Origin: Terriglobia bacterium
GTDB taxonomy: Bacteria > Acidobacteriota > Terriglobia > Bryobacterales > UBA6623
DNA length: 64,000 bases
Assembly: GCA_009838515.1 (NCBI GenBank)
Contig: VXRL01000092.1
Coordinates: 1 to 64,000 of the forward strand
Reading direction: 5' to 3'
Under the pieces are notes generated by a model. That model was given only the letters and a program-made list of their open reading frames with translations, was not told the DNA's origin and searched no databases. The position numbers and the translations under genes are program-made. Below, piece after piece: positions 6,872 through 14,993 of this stretch (positions within the stretch are counted from its first letter, which is position 1; each line of letters begins with the position of its first letter).

Positions 6872-9664
6872 ATGTCTAGCCTCGTCCTCCGCGTTGCAGT
6901 CCTGGTATCCGTCGCCGTCGGCATCCCGAGCGCAGTCCAGGCGGAGGAGCATACCTTCCGAATCCGATTCGGCCTAACGGACACAGAGCCTACGGCTTGG
7001 GACGGGAGCGTGAGCGTTGCTGGCGGCGAGGTCATCGCGCTCCGCAGTTGGAGGCCCAGAGCCGCAGATCGGATCGGCGATTCCTCGTGGAGCCTAGCCA
7101 CCGCACCTGGCGTGCAGTTCCGGTATCGCAACTGGGAGCCAGAGCCGTCCACGCCGGTGCCCGCCTACCTGAACATTCCCGGGCTGATTCTTACCGTGCA
7201 AGCCCAGGGCGATGCGCGGGTGGACCTGGATACTGCGGGCGGAAATCTGTCGTTCCGTCTCTCGGAGATGCCCCCGGGCAGGCGCGTGGCCCGCTTGGGT
7301 GGCGCCGTCAGCGTGGAACGGGCGGCAGGCGTCGCCTCTGTCTCGGACCAGGGCTACCACAACGGCTTCGCCGACATCGTCGCTACTGCCGAGGGTGCCT
7401 ATTGGGTTGCTTGGGTCGGCTACCGGGATTGGGCCAATCACGTGTTCGTGCGCTACCACGATGGCGAGCGCGTGGGCGAAATCCGAGAGCTCACCCAGGG
7501 ACCGTCCGATGTCTACTATGTGCGGCTCGAAGAGGACGGAGGCGGGCGCCTGCTGGCCGTTTGGGCCGACCGCAAGGACGATAACTTCGACCTCTATGGG
7601 CGCGTCCTCGACGGCGGTTCATGGTCCGCTGTCACCAGGCTCACCGATGCCCCCCAACCCGACATCCACCATGCCCTGTCCGCCGATGCCAACGGACACG
7701 TGTGGCTGGTCTGGCAGGGCTTCCGCAACGGTCGCTCCGACATCTTCGCCCGTCAATGGGACGGGCAGGCGTGGTCTCCCGCCACACAGGTGTCACAATC
7801 GCCGGCCGACGACTGGCACCCGGCTGTCGCCACTGATTCAAAGGGATCGGTCTACGTCGCGTGGGAGACGTATGAAAACAATGACTTTGACATCCGCATG
7901 CGCAGCTATGCGGGCGGTTCATGGTCAGAGATCGAGCCGGTTGCGGACACCCTGCGCTACGAAGCCTACCCCAGCCTTGCATGCGATTCCGACGATCGCC
8001 TGTGGGTGGCCTGGAACGAGAGCGGATTGCAATGGGGCAAGGACACCGGGTTCCTGCTGAATCGTCCCGCCACGCAGCTGTATCAGTCCCGGACTGTCGC
8101 GGTCGCAGTCTACGATCGCGGCGTATGGCGTGAGCCTGCCCGCGGGTTCGAAGCGTCGATGCCTCCGGACTTGCGCGGGTTCAACGACTTCCCACGCCTG
8201 CGAAGTGATGAGCAGGGCCGCATCTGGGCGCTGTTCCGGCACCGCCATTTGCGCCAGCGCGAGGTTCCGCACACTGCTGCCGCGCATAGGGCTGCATGGG
8301 AGACGTATGCGACGGCCTTCGATGGCCGCGACTGGCTCAACCCGATCCCGGTTCCCGCCACGGCCGGGCGCTCCGACGCCGGCTATGGGTTCAGCGTGGC
8401 GGCAGACGGCAGCCTCTACGCCGCTTGGGCAACCGACAACCGCGTCTATGACGAGTATTTCTATGAGCGCGGCGAGGTACTGGCCGCCAAGCTGCCCGTT
8501 CTGGACGCGCCTGTCTACGCGGCTCGACTGGTCGAGCTTCAGCGAGACGAACTGCGCCGGTTCATGAAGCACCCCAACGAACAGCAAGACATAGCGCGCA
8601 TCCGCGGCTATGAGATCAAGTCGCAGGGCAAGACCTACCGCATCTATCGCGGTGACACCCATCGGCATACCGAGTATTCCGGTGACGGCAACAATGACGG
8701 TGCCCAGAACGACACCTACCGCTATGCCATGAACGTGGCTGAGCTGGACTATCTGGGCATGAGCGAGCACCACACCAGCGGTGGTCCCAACATCGAGTAC
8801 ATCAACTGGCTGCTTCAGCAGCGGGTCGATGTGTTTCACGTATCGGGGCGCTTTGTCCCGCTATTCGGCTACGAGCGCAGCCTGAGCTACCCCAACGGCC
8901 ACCGCAACGTATTTTTCGCCAAGCGCGGCAATCCGACCTTCCCGACACAGCCCAACGAAGGCGAGACATCTAGTGCCGCAGTCGGGTTGTTTGACTACCT
9001 CAAGCGCTACGACGGAATCTCGATCCCGCACACGCCGGCGACGGGAATGGGAACCGATTGGCGCGACAACGATCCCGAGGTCGAGCCGCTGGTGGAGATC
9101 TACCAAGGCGACCGCGTGTCAGCCGAGTACGAAGGCGCACCGAAGGCCGCGACCGAGGAGGATCTGACCAACCAGGCGGGAGGATTTCGCCCCAAGGGAT
9201 ACGTGTGGAACGCATGGGCCAAGGGCTACAAGATCGGCGTGCAGGCGAGTTCGGACCATCTGTCGACGCATATCTCGTACGCCTGCACTATCGCCGAAGA
9301 GTTCACGCGGGAGGGCCTGCTCGACGCGATGCGCAAGCGCCACAACTACGCCGCAACAGACAACATCGTGCTCGACTACCGCATGCGCGCCGGCGGCAGG
9401 GAATACCTGCAAGGTGACGTCGTGCCCGGTGTGGCGCCGGACTTCGAGCTGACGGTCAAGATCTTGGGCACGGCCCCGGTCAAACAGGTCGATGTGATCC
9501 GCGGGCAGGATTTCGTCTATACGTTGCAGAACCAGACCGACGATGTTTCGTTCAGCTTCGTTGACGAAGAGCCGGTTTCAGGCGAGGTGCATTACTACGT
9601 CCGCGTGCAGCAGGCCGATGGCCAGATTGCTTGGTCCAGTCCGATCTGGGTCAATTCTCGATGA
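6872..9664 (+). CDS. exported DUF3604 (PHP-like) protein with propeller-like N-terminal half
   Basis: Secreted or periplasmic protein of 930 residues. Residues 1-24 are a clear Sec signal peptide (LVLRVAVLVSVAVG, AVQAEE cleavage region), which decides the ATG at 6872 over the much longer open frame. Residues ~150-550 contain repeated blades of the type GGSWS..TRLTD / HVWLVWQG.RNGRSDIF, resembling a BNR/sialidase-like beta-propeller. Residues ~590-930 are a DUF3604 domain starting with GDTHRHTEYSGDG (594-606). This is a PHP-type metal-binding motif, followed by LGMSEHH and IPHTPA with further candidate metal-ligand His residues. DUF3604 members are predicted metal-dependent phosphoesterases or hydrolases; the substrate is unknown. 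It is monocistronic. Confidence 0.85.
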   Translation: MSSLVLRVAVLVSVAVGIPSAVQAEEHTFRIRFGLTDTEPTAWDGSVSVAGGEVIALRSWRPRAADRIGDSSWSLATAPGVQFRYRNWEPEPSTPVPAYLNIPGLILTVQAQGDARVDLDTAGGNLSFRLSEMPPGRRVARLGGAVSVERAAGVASVSDQGYHNGFADIVATAEGAYWVAWVGYRDWANHVFVRYHDGERVGEIRELTQGPSDVYYVRLEEDGGGRLLAVWADRKDDNFDLYGRVLDGGSWSAVTRLTDAPQPDIHHALSADANGHVWLVWQGFRNGRSDIFARQWDGQAWSPATQVSQSPADDWHPAVATDSKGSVYVAWETYENNDFDIRMRSYAGGSWSEIEPVADTLRYEAYPSLACDSDDRLWVAWNESGLQWGKDTGFLLNRPATQLYQSRTVAVAVYDRGVWREPARGFEASMPPDLRGFNDFPRLRSDEQGRIWALFRHRHLRQREVPHTAAAHRAAWETYATAFDGRDWLNPIPVPATAGRSDAGYGFSVAADGSLYAAWATDNRVYDEYFYERGEVLAAKLPVLDAPVYAARLVELQRDELRRFMKHPNEQQDIARIRGYEIKSQGKTYRIYRGDTHRHTEYSGDGNNDGAQNDTYRYAMNVAELDYLGMSEHHTSGGPNIEYINWLLQQRVDVFHVSGRFVPLFGYERSLSYPNGHRNVFFAKRGNPTFPTQPNEGETSSAAVGLFDYLKRYDGISIPHTPATGMGTDWRDNDPEVEPLVEIYQGDRVSAEYEGAPKAATEEDLTNQAGGFRPKGYVWNAWAKGYKIGVQASSDHLSTHISYACTIAEEFTREGLLDAMRKRHNYAATDNIVLDYRMRAGGREYLQGDVVPGVAPDFELTVKILGTAPVKQVDVIRGQDFVYTLQNQTDDVSFSFVDEEPVSGEVHYYVRVQQADGQIAWSSPIWVNSR

Positions 9665-9732
9665 GGCCCGCCACTCGGCTGGTGCCATCGGCGTCAATTC
9701 GGCGCAGGGGCACCGCTGACTCGTGGACCTTG

Positions 9733-10350
9733 CTAATGTCCGGACGTAACCGATATTGCACGGTTCACGTAATCCTGATTGACTAGTTCTGCGACGAGGA
9801 AAGCGGCAAGATCTGCGCGCGGGATCGTCTTGATGGGGCCGGCGTTTGAGGCGACGATACGACCAGTGGCAGGCTTGTTGGTCAAGACCGCCGCTCGAAC
9901 CGCCGTCCAATCCAGTGCGCTGGACGCGAAAATCTCTTCCTCGCGGGCATGTTCCGCGAGGATGGTCCTCAGCATGGCGCGACACACCAGCTTCAAGTAC
10001 CACGGCATCTGCTTCCAGCTCTCGCCCACGCCTGCGGCCGAGATGAAGACGACTCGGCGAATGCCACGGGCCTTCATCGCCGAAGCGATATTGGCGGCCC
10101 CGTCGCTAAGCGTGCTCTGATCTTTGGTGCTGACCGGGCCGAGGCAAACCAGCACGGCATCTTGTGCTTCGATGGCCTTCGCGACCGCGTCGGCATCCAG
10201 CACGTCGCCTTGGACTCTCGCCACCGGTTCATCGGCGTAGCGGCGCTCGACCGAGCGGCCGAAGACGGTTACGTCATGACCTGCTTCCAGGAGCAGCTGC
10301 CAAGCATGCTCTCCGGTCTTGCCAGTAGCTCCAAAGACGACGACTCGCAA
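9733..10350 (-). CDS. NAD(P)-binding SDR/NmrA-like oxidoreductase
   Basis: Atypical short-chain dehydrogenase of 205 residues, cytoplasmic. The N-terminal Rossmann signature is VVVFGATGKTGEHAW (G7-x-x-G-x-x-G13), followed by an acidic/Arg region for cofactor ribose (VFGRSVERR). Further family features are QGDVLDADAVAKAI and VVFISAAGVG. It is of the size of NAD(P)H-binding (PF13460) proteins, which include flavin reductase/biliverdin-reductase-like and quinone-oxidoreductase-regulatory members. No Tyr-x-x-x-Lys catalytic pair is evident, as usual for this subgroup. It is convergent with the DUF3604 gene and divergent from the receptor gene at 10575. Confidence 0.85.
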   Translation of the reverse strand: MRVVVFGATGKTGEHAWQLLLEAGHDVTVFGRSVERRYADEPVARVQGDVLDADAVAKAIEAQDAVLVCLGPVSTKDQSTLSDGAANIASAMKARGIRRVVFISAAGVGESWKQMPWYLKLVCRAMLRTILAEHAREEEIFASSALDWTAVRAAVLTNKPATGRIVASNAGPIKTIPRADLAAFLVAELVNQDYVNRAISVTSGH

Positions 10351-10574
10351 GTCTCACCCTATCTCTTCACGGACACCCGTGACAAAGAGGTCTCGCGACA
10401 CCCTTCGCGCCCGCCGTCGCATGCACTCCTGCCGCACGGCTCCGTCACTGTGGCTGAGTCATGCAATCGGGCGTAGCCACCATGTCGTTTCCGTGGTAGG
10501 ATGCCAGCGCATCGTTCATACAGGTTCCGACGCGTGAGATCTGCGCTGGAGCTGTTGACCGGAGGTAAGTCCCA

Positions 10575-13500
10575 ATGATTCAAAATGCTCGCCTAGCGAT
10601 CACGCTGTCGCTTGCTCCGCTGTTCTTAGCCACGGCATTGTGGGGTCAGGGCGTTTCCGGCAGCGCCGCGGTCGCCGGCACGGTGACTGACGCCAGTGGA
10701 GCGGTCATTCCGGGCGCTTCAGTCGTCCTGATCAACGTCGAGCGAGGCTCCGAGATGGAGGTCACGACGAACGAGTCCGGCAACTACGCCTACCCGGATA
10801 TCACTCCCGGTATTTACACCGTGCGCGTCTCGAGCGAAGGCTTTGCCACGCAAGAAGTGGCGGATCTGGCAGTGCAAGTCGGCCAGCGCGCTGCCGTCAA
10901 CGTCGAACTAGCCATCGGCCAGATGACGGACGTCGTCACGGTGGAGGCCGCGGCCGTGCTGCTAGAGACCGAATCTAACGTCATCGGCACCGTGGTCGAG
11001 CGCGAGCGAGTGGATGAGCTGCCGCTGAACGGGCGCAACTTCCTCCAGCTGGCGCTGTTAGCGGGCGGCACGGCGCCGTCCGAAGGGCGTGCTTCTTTCG
11101 CCGGTCAAATCGGGCATCCCGGCCGCTTCGTGGTCATAGGCGGCGTCAAGGCTGCCAACAACAGCTACACCATCAACGGCATCCAGGTGCGTGGAGCGCG
11201 CGGTGGCGAACTGGCCGTGAACGTGTCGGTGGCGAACGTGGACCAGTTTAAAGTCCAGTCGAGCTTCTTCATGCCCGACCAAGGCCCGAACCCGGCCATG
11301 GTTAACTTGACCACCATCGGCGGTACCAACGAGTTCCACGGCCAGGCATTCGAATTCGTGCGCAACACCGTGCTGGATGCCCGCAGCTATTTCGCGCGCG
11401 AGCCGGAGGAGCTCAAGCGCAATCAGTTCGGGTTCGCCGTCGGCGGTCCGATCAAGCGGGACAGGATGTGGTTCCGGGCAGGCTATGAGGGGATGCGCGA
11501 GCGCGTGGCCTTCACGCGAGGTGTCTTCACTCCCCCGCAGGCGATGTTCGGCGGTGACTTCTCCGCGGATCCGTTCGTCATCCACGATCCGAACACCCTT
11601 AACGAGGCCGCGGGAACTCGTGATCCGTTCCCGCAGCAGGAGGTCCCGCGCTCGCGCTTCAACTCCGTATCGGAGAATCTGTTGCAGTACTATTCGCCGG
11701 GCTCAGACTTCCACACCCGCCCGAACAATCTCTTCGTCCACCCGCGCAACACGGTCGAGGACGACCAGTTCAACGTGCGCATCGACACGCAGCTGACCGA
11801 CAAGCAGACCCTGTTTTCGCAGTTCATCAATTCCGACAGCTCCGCCGTGCGCCCAGGGGCTTTTCCGCTCAGCGGCGCGTTCTACCCGAATCAGATGTGG
11901 ATGTGGATGGCCCAGCACACTTACACGATTTCGCCCAAGCTCGTGAGCACGTTCCGGCTTGGCGTCTCGCGTAACCAGGCCCTGTTTAGCAACGAGGCGC
12001 GCGAGGTGGGCGACATTCTCACTCCGCTCGGCATCACCGGCACGTTCGACACGCGGGGCGTGTTCGCGCAGCGCATCCAGGGCTTCACCGGCTTCGGCCG
12101 TTCCAACGGGGACCTCGGCAACATCGACAACAACTATCAGTTCGATCCGGGCTTCAGCTACATCACCGGCAACCACCAGTACCGCTTCGGCGCTACCATC
12201 CGGTACCGCAGGACATGGCAGCAGAACGCGAATGCCGGCGCTCACGGCAGCTTGATTTACAACCGGGTCTATACCGCGCAGCTCACTACGAACGCCGCAG
12301 GGAACTTGGTGCCCGACGGCCGCAACTCGGGTAACGCATTTGCTGACTACCTGTTGGGCACGCCCGACCGCGGCAGCACGCGCGGGCTGCCAATGCTCCA
12401 GTATCGCCACACGCAATACAGTCCCTACATCCAGGACACATGGAAGGTGAGGCGCAATCTCACGCTGAATTGGGGCGTGACTTGGTTCAAGGACACGATT
12501 CCGAATCCACAGGGACGGGCGGCCGAGTTTCCGCACGGGTTCGATGCGGCCACTGGCCTGCTGCAGTTTGCGGTCTTGGGGCAGGTCGATCCGCGCGTGA
12601 TCCAGCCTGACAGCGACAACATTGCTCCGCGCTTCGGGCTCGCTTGGCAGGTCGACGACAAGACCGTCGTGCGCGCGGGCGGCGGAGCGTACTTCTCCGA
12701 CATGCAGCTGATCGAGCTGCAGTTCGCCGCTGTCGGGCCGCCGTTCACCAACAGCGTGGACGCCATCAACACGGGCAAGCTGATGCCGGAGTTCATTCCC
12801 GGTGTCAACATCTTCCCGGTCATTCCGCTGCCGCCGATCGATGAGAATTTTGCAAGCAACCTGCCCGCCGGAATCACGCCCTTCACTCTCCAGGAAGAGG
12901 GCAGGACGCCCTATGTGAACCAATGGAACCTCTCGATCCAACGCACGTTGAGCGACAACGACCTGTTGGAGATCACATATCAGGGCAACAGCGGCCATCG
13001 GCAGCAGAACCGCTACGACTTCAACCAGTGCAGGGTCGGCTCGGATCTGCGCTGTGATCGGGCGACCCGGCCGTATCTGCAGTACCGGGCGATCCTGCAG
13101 TCGGACTTCAACGCCAACTCGAACTACAACGCGCTGATCGCTCGCTACCACCACCGCATGTCGCACGGCATCGACCTGCGCGCCGAATACACGTTTTCCA
13201 AGGCGCTCTACGACGGCTGGGAACTCGGCGGTGCGACCAACAACCAGATCGCCACCAACCGGGCTCTGGACAAGGGGCCGACCTCGTTCAACGTCAAGCA
13301 CAGGGCCGTGCTGAGCGCCTTGTGGGAGCTGCCTTTCGGACGGGGCAGGGCGTTGGGCTCGTCGATGTCGAGGGCAGCCGACTATGTCGTGGGCGGCTGG
13401 AGGCTGACGACTATCGCAACCTTTTCCAACGGCTTGCCGATCTTTATCACGGTACCCAACCGCACGGGCAGCCCGTTCGTCGGACACCGCCCCAACCGGA

Positions 13501-13832
13501 CCTGCAGCGGCGAATTGTCGGGCGCGAACCTGCGCCAGAGCTTCCAGTTCATCGACACCAAGTGCTTCCAGGACACCGAGCGCGGCTTCTTCGGAAATTC
13601 CGCGCGAGCGCCGATCAGCGGCCCTGGCCTGAATCAGTTCGACATCGGGATTCAAAAGGACTTCCCCGTGACGGAGGGCAGATACTTCCAATTCCGCATG
13701 GAGATGTTCAATGCCTTCAACCACGCCCAGTTCCGAAATCCCAACGGCAACGTCGCCAATCGCAACTTCGGCCTAGTCAGTGGTGTCCGCCCGCCACGCC
13801 TCATTCAGATGGGCTTGAAGTTCGTCTTCTAG
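10575..13832 (+). CDS. Oar-like TonB-dependent receptor with carboxypeptidase-regulatory domain
   Basis: Outer-membrane receptor of 1085 residues. Order: signal peptide (1-25, ending WGQG); carboxypeptidase-like regulatory domain ~32-115 (GTVTDASGAVIPGASVVL and YTVRVSSEGF); linker with VTVEAAA; plug ~145-260 containing the hallmark VDELPLNGRNFLQL; then a long beta-barrel ending in FKFVF-like aromatic residues (GLKFVF). This architecture and length are characteristic of the expanded Acidobacteriota receptor family. A GGAGG site lies 8 bases before the ATG. It precedes the Gfo/Idh-PSD1-DUF1501 genes on the same strand, suggesting a nutrient-uptake role linked to them. Ligand unknown. The C-terminal phenylalanine is typical of BAM-inserted barrels. 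Confidence 0.9.
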   Translation: MIQNARLAITLSLAPLFLATALWGQGVSGSAAVAGTVTDASGAVIPGASVVLINVERGSEMEVTTNESGNYAYPDITPGIYTVRVSSEGFATQEVADLAVQVGQRAAVNVELAIGQMTDVVTVEAAAVLLETESNVIGTVVERERVDELPLNGRNFLQLALLAGGTAPSEGRASFAGQIGHPGRFVVIGGVKAANNSYTINGIQVRGARGGELAVNVSVANVDQFKVQSSFFMPDQGPNPAMVNLTTIGGTNEFHGQAFEFVRNTVLDARSYFAREPEELKRNQFGFAVGGPIKRDRMWFRAGYEGMRERVAFTRGVFTPPQAMFGGDFSADPFVIHDPNTLNEAAGTRDPFPQQEVPRSRFNSVSENLLQYYSPGSDFHTRPNNLFVHPRNTVEDDQFNVRIDTQLTDKQTLFSQFINSDSSAVRPGAFPLSGAFYPNQMWMWMAQHTYTISPKLVSTFRLGVSRNQALFSNEAREVGDILTPLGITGTFDTRGVFAQRIQGFTGFGRSNGDLGNIDNNYQFDPGFSYITGNHQYRFGATIRYRRTWQQNANAGAHGSLIYNRVYTAQLTTNAAGNLVPDGRNSGNAFADYLLGTPDRGSTRGLPMLQYRHTQYSPYIQDTWKVRRNLTLNWGVTWFKDTIPNPQGRAAEFPHGFDAATGLLQFAVLGQVDPRVIQPDSDNIAPRFGLAWQVDDKTVVRAGGGAYFSDMQLIELQFAAVGPPFTNSVDAINTGKLMPEFIPGVNIFPVIPLPPIDENFASNLPAGITPFTLQEEGRTPYVNQWNLSIQRTLSDNDLLEITYQGNSGHRQQNRYDFNQCRVGSDLRCDRATRPYLQYRAILQSDFNANSNYNALIARYHHRMSHGIDLRAEYTFSKALYDGWELGGATNNQIATNRALDKGPTSFNVKHRAVLSALWELPFGRGRALGSSMSRAADYVVGGWRLTTIATFSNGLPIFITVPNRTGSPFVGHRPNRTCSGELSGANLRQSFQFIDTKCFQDTERGFFGNSARAPISGPGLNQFDIGIQKDFPVTEGRYFQFRMEMFNAFNHAQFRNPNGNVANRNFGLVSGVRPPRLIQMGLKFVF

Positions 13833-13841
13833 CCTCGTAGC

Positions 13842-13866
13842 GGCCCGCCGTCATGCACGGCAGGCC
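13842..13866 (+). terminator. GC-rich hairpin after the receptor gene
   Basis: GGCC-C-GCCGT and ACGGC-A-GGCC flank a CATGC loop, giving nine paired bases with one mismatch, 10 bases after the receptor stop codon. There is no T tract, so it is at best a weak intrinsic terminator or an RNA-stabilising structure that would reduce read-through into the oxidoreductase gene. Confidence 0.4.
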
Positions 13867-13940
13867 GTGGCTGCGTCAGTGCCGCTAGCTTGTGCGAGGT
13901 TGCGCGCGTCGGTACGATGAGTGCGAAAGGGCCGTGGCCC

Positions 13941-14957
13941 ATGATCCGTCGCTCCTTCATTGCCGCCGGGCTGGCCGCGCCGCTGGCGGCCTCGGCCAAG
14001 CCCGTGCGCATCGGCTTCCTGGGGGCGAGCCATTCCCATGGAGCCGGCAAGATCCGCGTCTCGACAGAATCTCCAGATCTTGAGATCGCAGGCCTGTGGG
14101 ACGACGCCGCCGAGGTTCGGGCGAAGTACGAATCGCAAGGGCTGGCTATCCGCGAACCGGATCAGCTCTTGCGAGATCCGTCGATTGATGTCATCGCTGT
14201 CGAGGGCCCGGTTGCCGACCATGCCCGAGACGGCCTGCGGGTCGTGGAGGCGGGCAAGCACCTGCACCTGGAGAAGCCGCCCGCACTAGACGTCGAATCC
14301 CTGCGCAACATCCTCAGCGCGGCAAGGTCACAGGGCTTGGTGGTGCAGCAGGGGTACATGTGGCGCTATCATCCCGGCTTCGATCGCATGCTTGAAGCGG
14401 CGCGGCGCGGATGGCTCGGCGATATCCACTTGGTCCAAGCGGCGATCCACAAGACGCTCGCGCCCGCTGCGCGGGCCCCGTGGGCTCAGTTCCGCGGAGG
14501 CCAGATGTTCGAACTTGGCCCGCACGTCATCGACCCGCTTGTCCGACTTCTGGGTCGCCCCAACCGGATCACGCCCTATCTCAACAAGCATGGCGAGTTC
14601 CACGACACTCTCGCGGACAACACGCTGGCGGTGTTTGAGTATTCCGGAGCTCTCGGCATCGTTACCGGAGCCGCGCTGGCCGCAAACGGCAGCCGTTACC
14701 GCAGCTTCGAGGTGCATGGCACGAACGGCGTGGCCACGCTGCGCCCGATCGAGGCCCCGCGGCTGGTGTTCGATCTGGCGGAGGCCGCCGGCCCCTATCC
14801 GAAGGGGCCGCACCGCGTCGAGCTGCCCCCCTACCGACGCTATGTCGGGGACATGGCCGCTCTGGCCCGCGCCGTGCGGAGCGAAGAGCCGTTGCACGTG
14901 TCGTTTGACGAGGACATAGTCGTGCAGGAAGCGCTGATCAAGGCGTCCGGCATGTAA
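13941..14957 (+). CDS. Tat-exported Gfo/Idh/MocA-family oxidoreductase
   Basis: NAD(P)-dependent sugar-type oxidoreductase of 338 residues. The N-terminus has a twin-arginine start (MIRRSFIAAGLAAPLAASA), implying folded export with cofactor. The Rossmann fold begins VRIGFLGASHSHGAG (a variant of GxGxxG), and the family motif EKP is present at 111-113 (HLEKPPAL). The C-terminal domain includes the segment FELGPHVIDPL with the conserved His/Asp pair. Start chosen at 13941; an ATG at 13917 in frame would add eight residues before the RR. It lies between the Oar-like receptor and the PSD1-DUF1501 pair on the same strand, so it may act on an imported sugar or sugar acid. Substrate unknown. Confidence 0.87.
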   Translation: MIRRSFIAAGLAAPLAASAKPVRIGFLGASHSHGAGKIRVSTESPDLEIAGLWDDAAEVRAKYESQGLAIREPDQLLRDPSIDVIAVEGPVADHARDGLRVVEAGKHLHLEKPPALDVESLRNILSAARSQGLVVQQGYMWRYHPGFDRMLEAARRGWLGDIHLVQAAIHKTLAPAARAPWAQFRGGQMFELGPHVIDPLVRLLGRPNRITPYLNKHGEFHDTLADNTLAVFEYSGALGIVTGAALAANGSRYRSFEVHGTNGVATLRPIEAPRLVFDLAEAAGPYPKGPHRVELPPYRRYVGDMAALARAVRSEEPLHVSFDEDIVVQEALIKASGM

Positions 14958-14993
14958 GCTTGTGATGATTGAGGCGGTCGGGCGCAGTATCCA

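Noticed and set aside
11703-13724. 673-residue ORF antisense to the Oar-like receptor
   Set aside because: It is a GC-driven shadow of the receptor coding frame; composition is low-complexity charged and no domain is recognisable.
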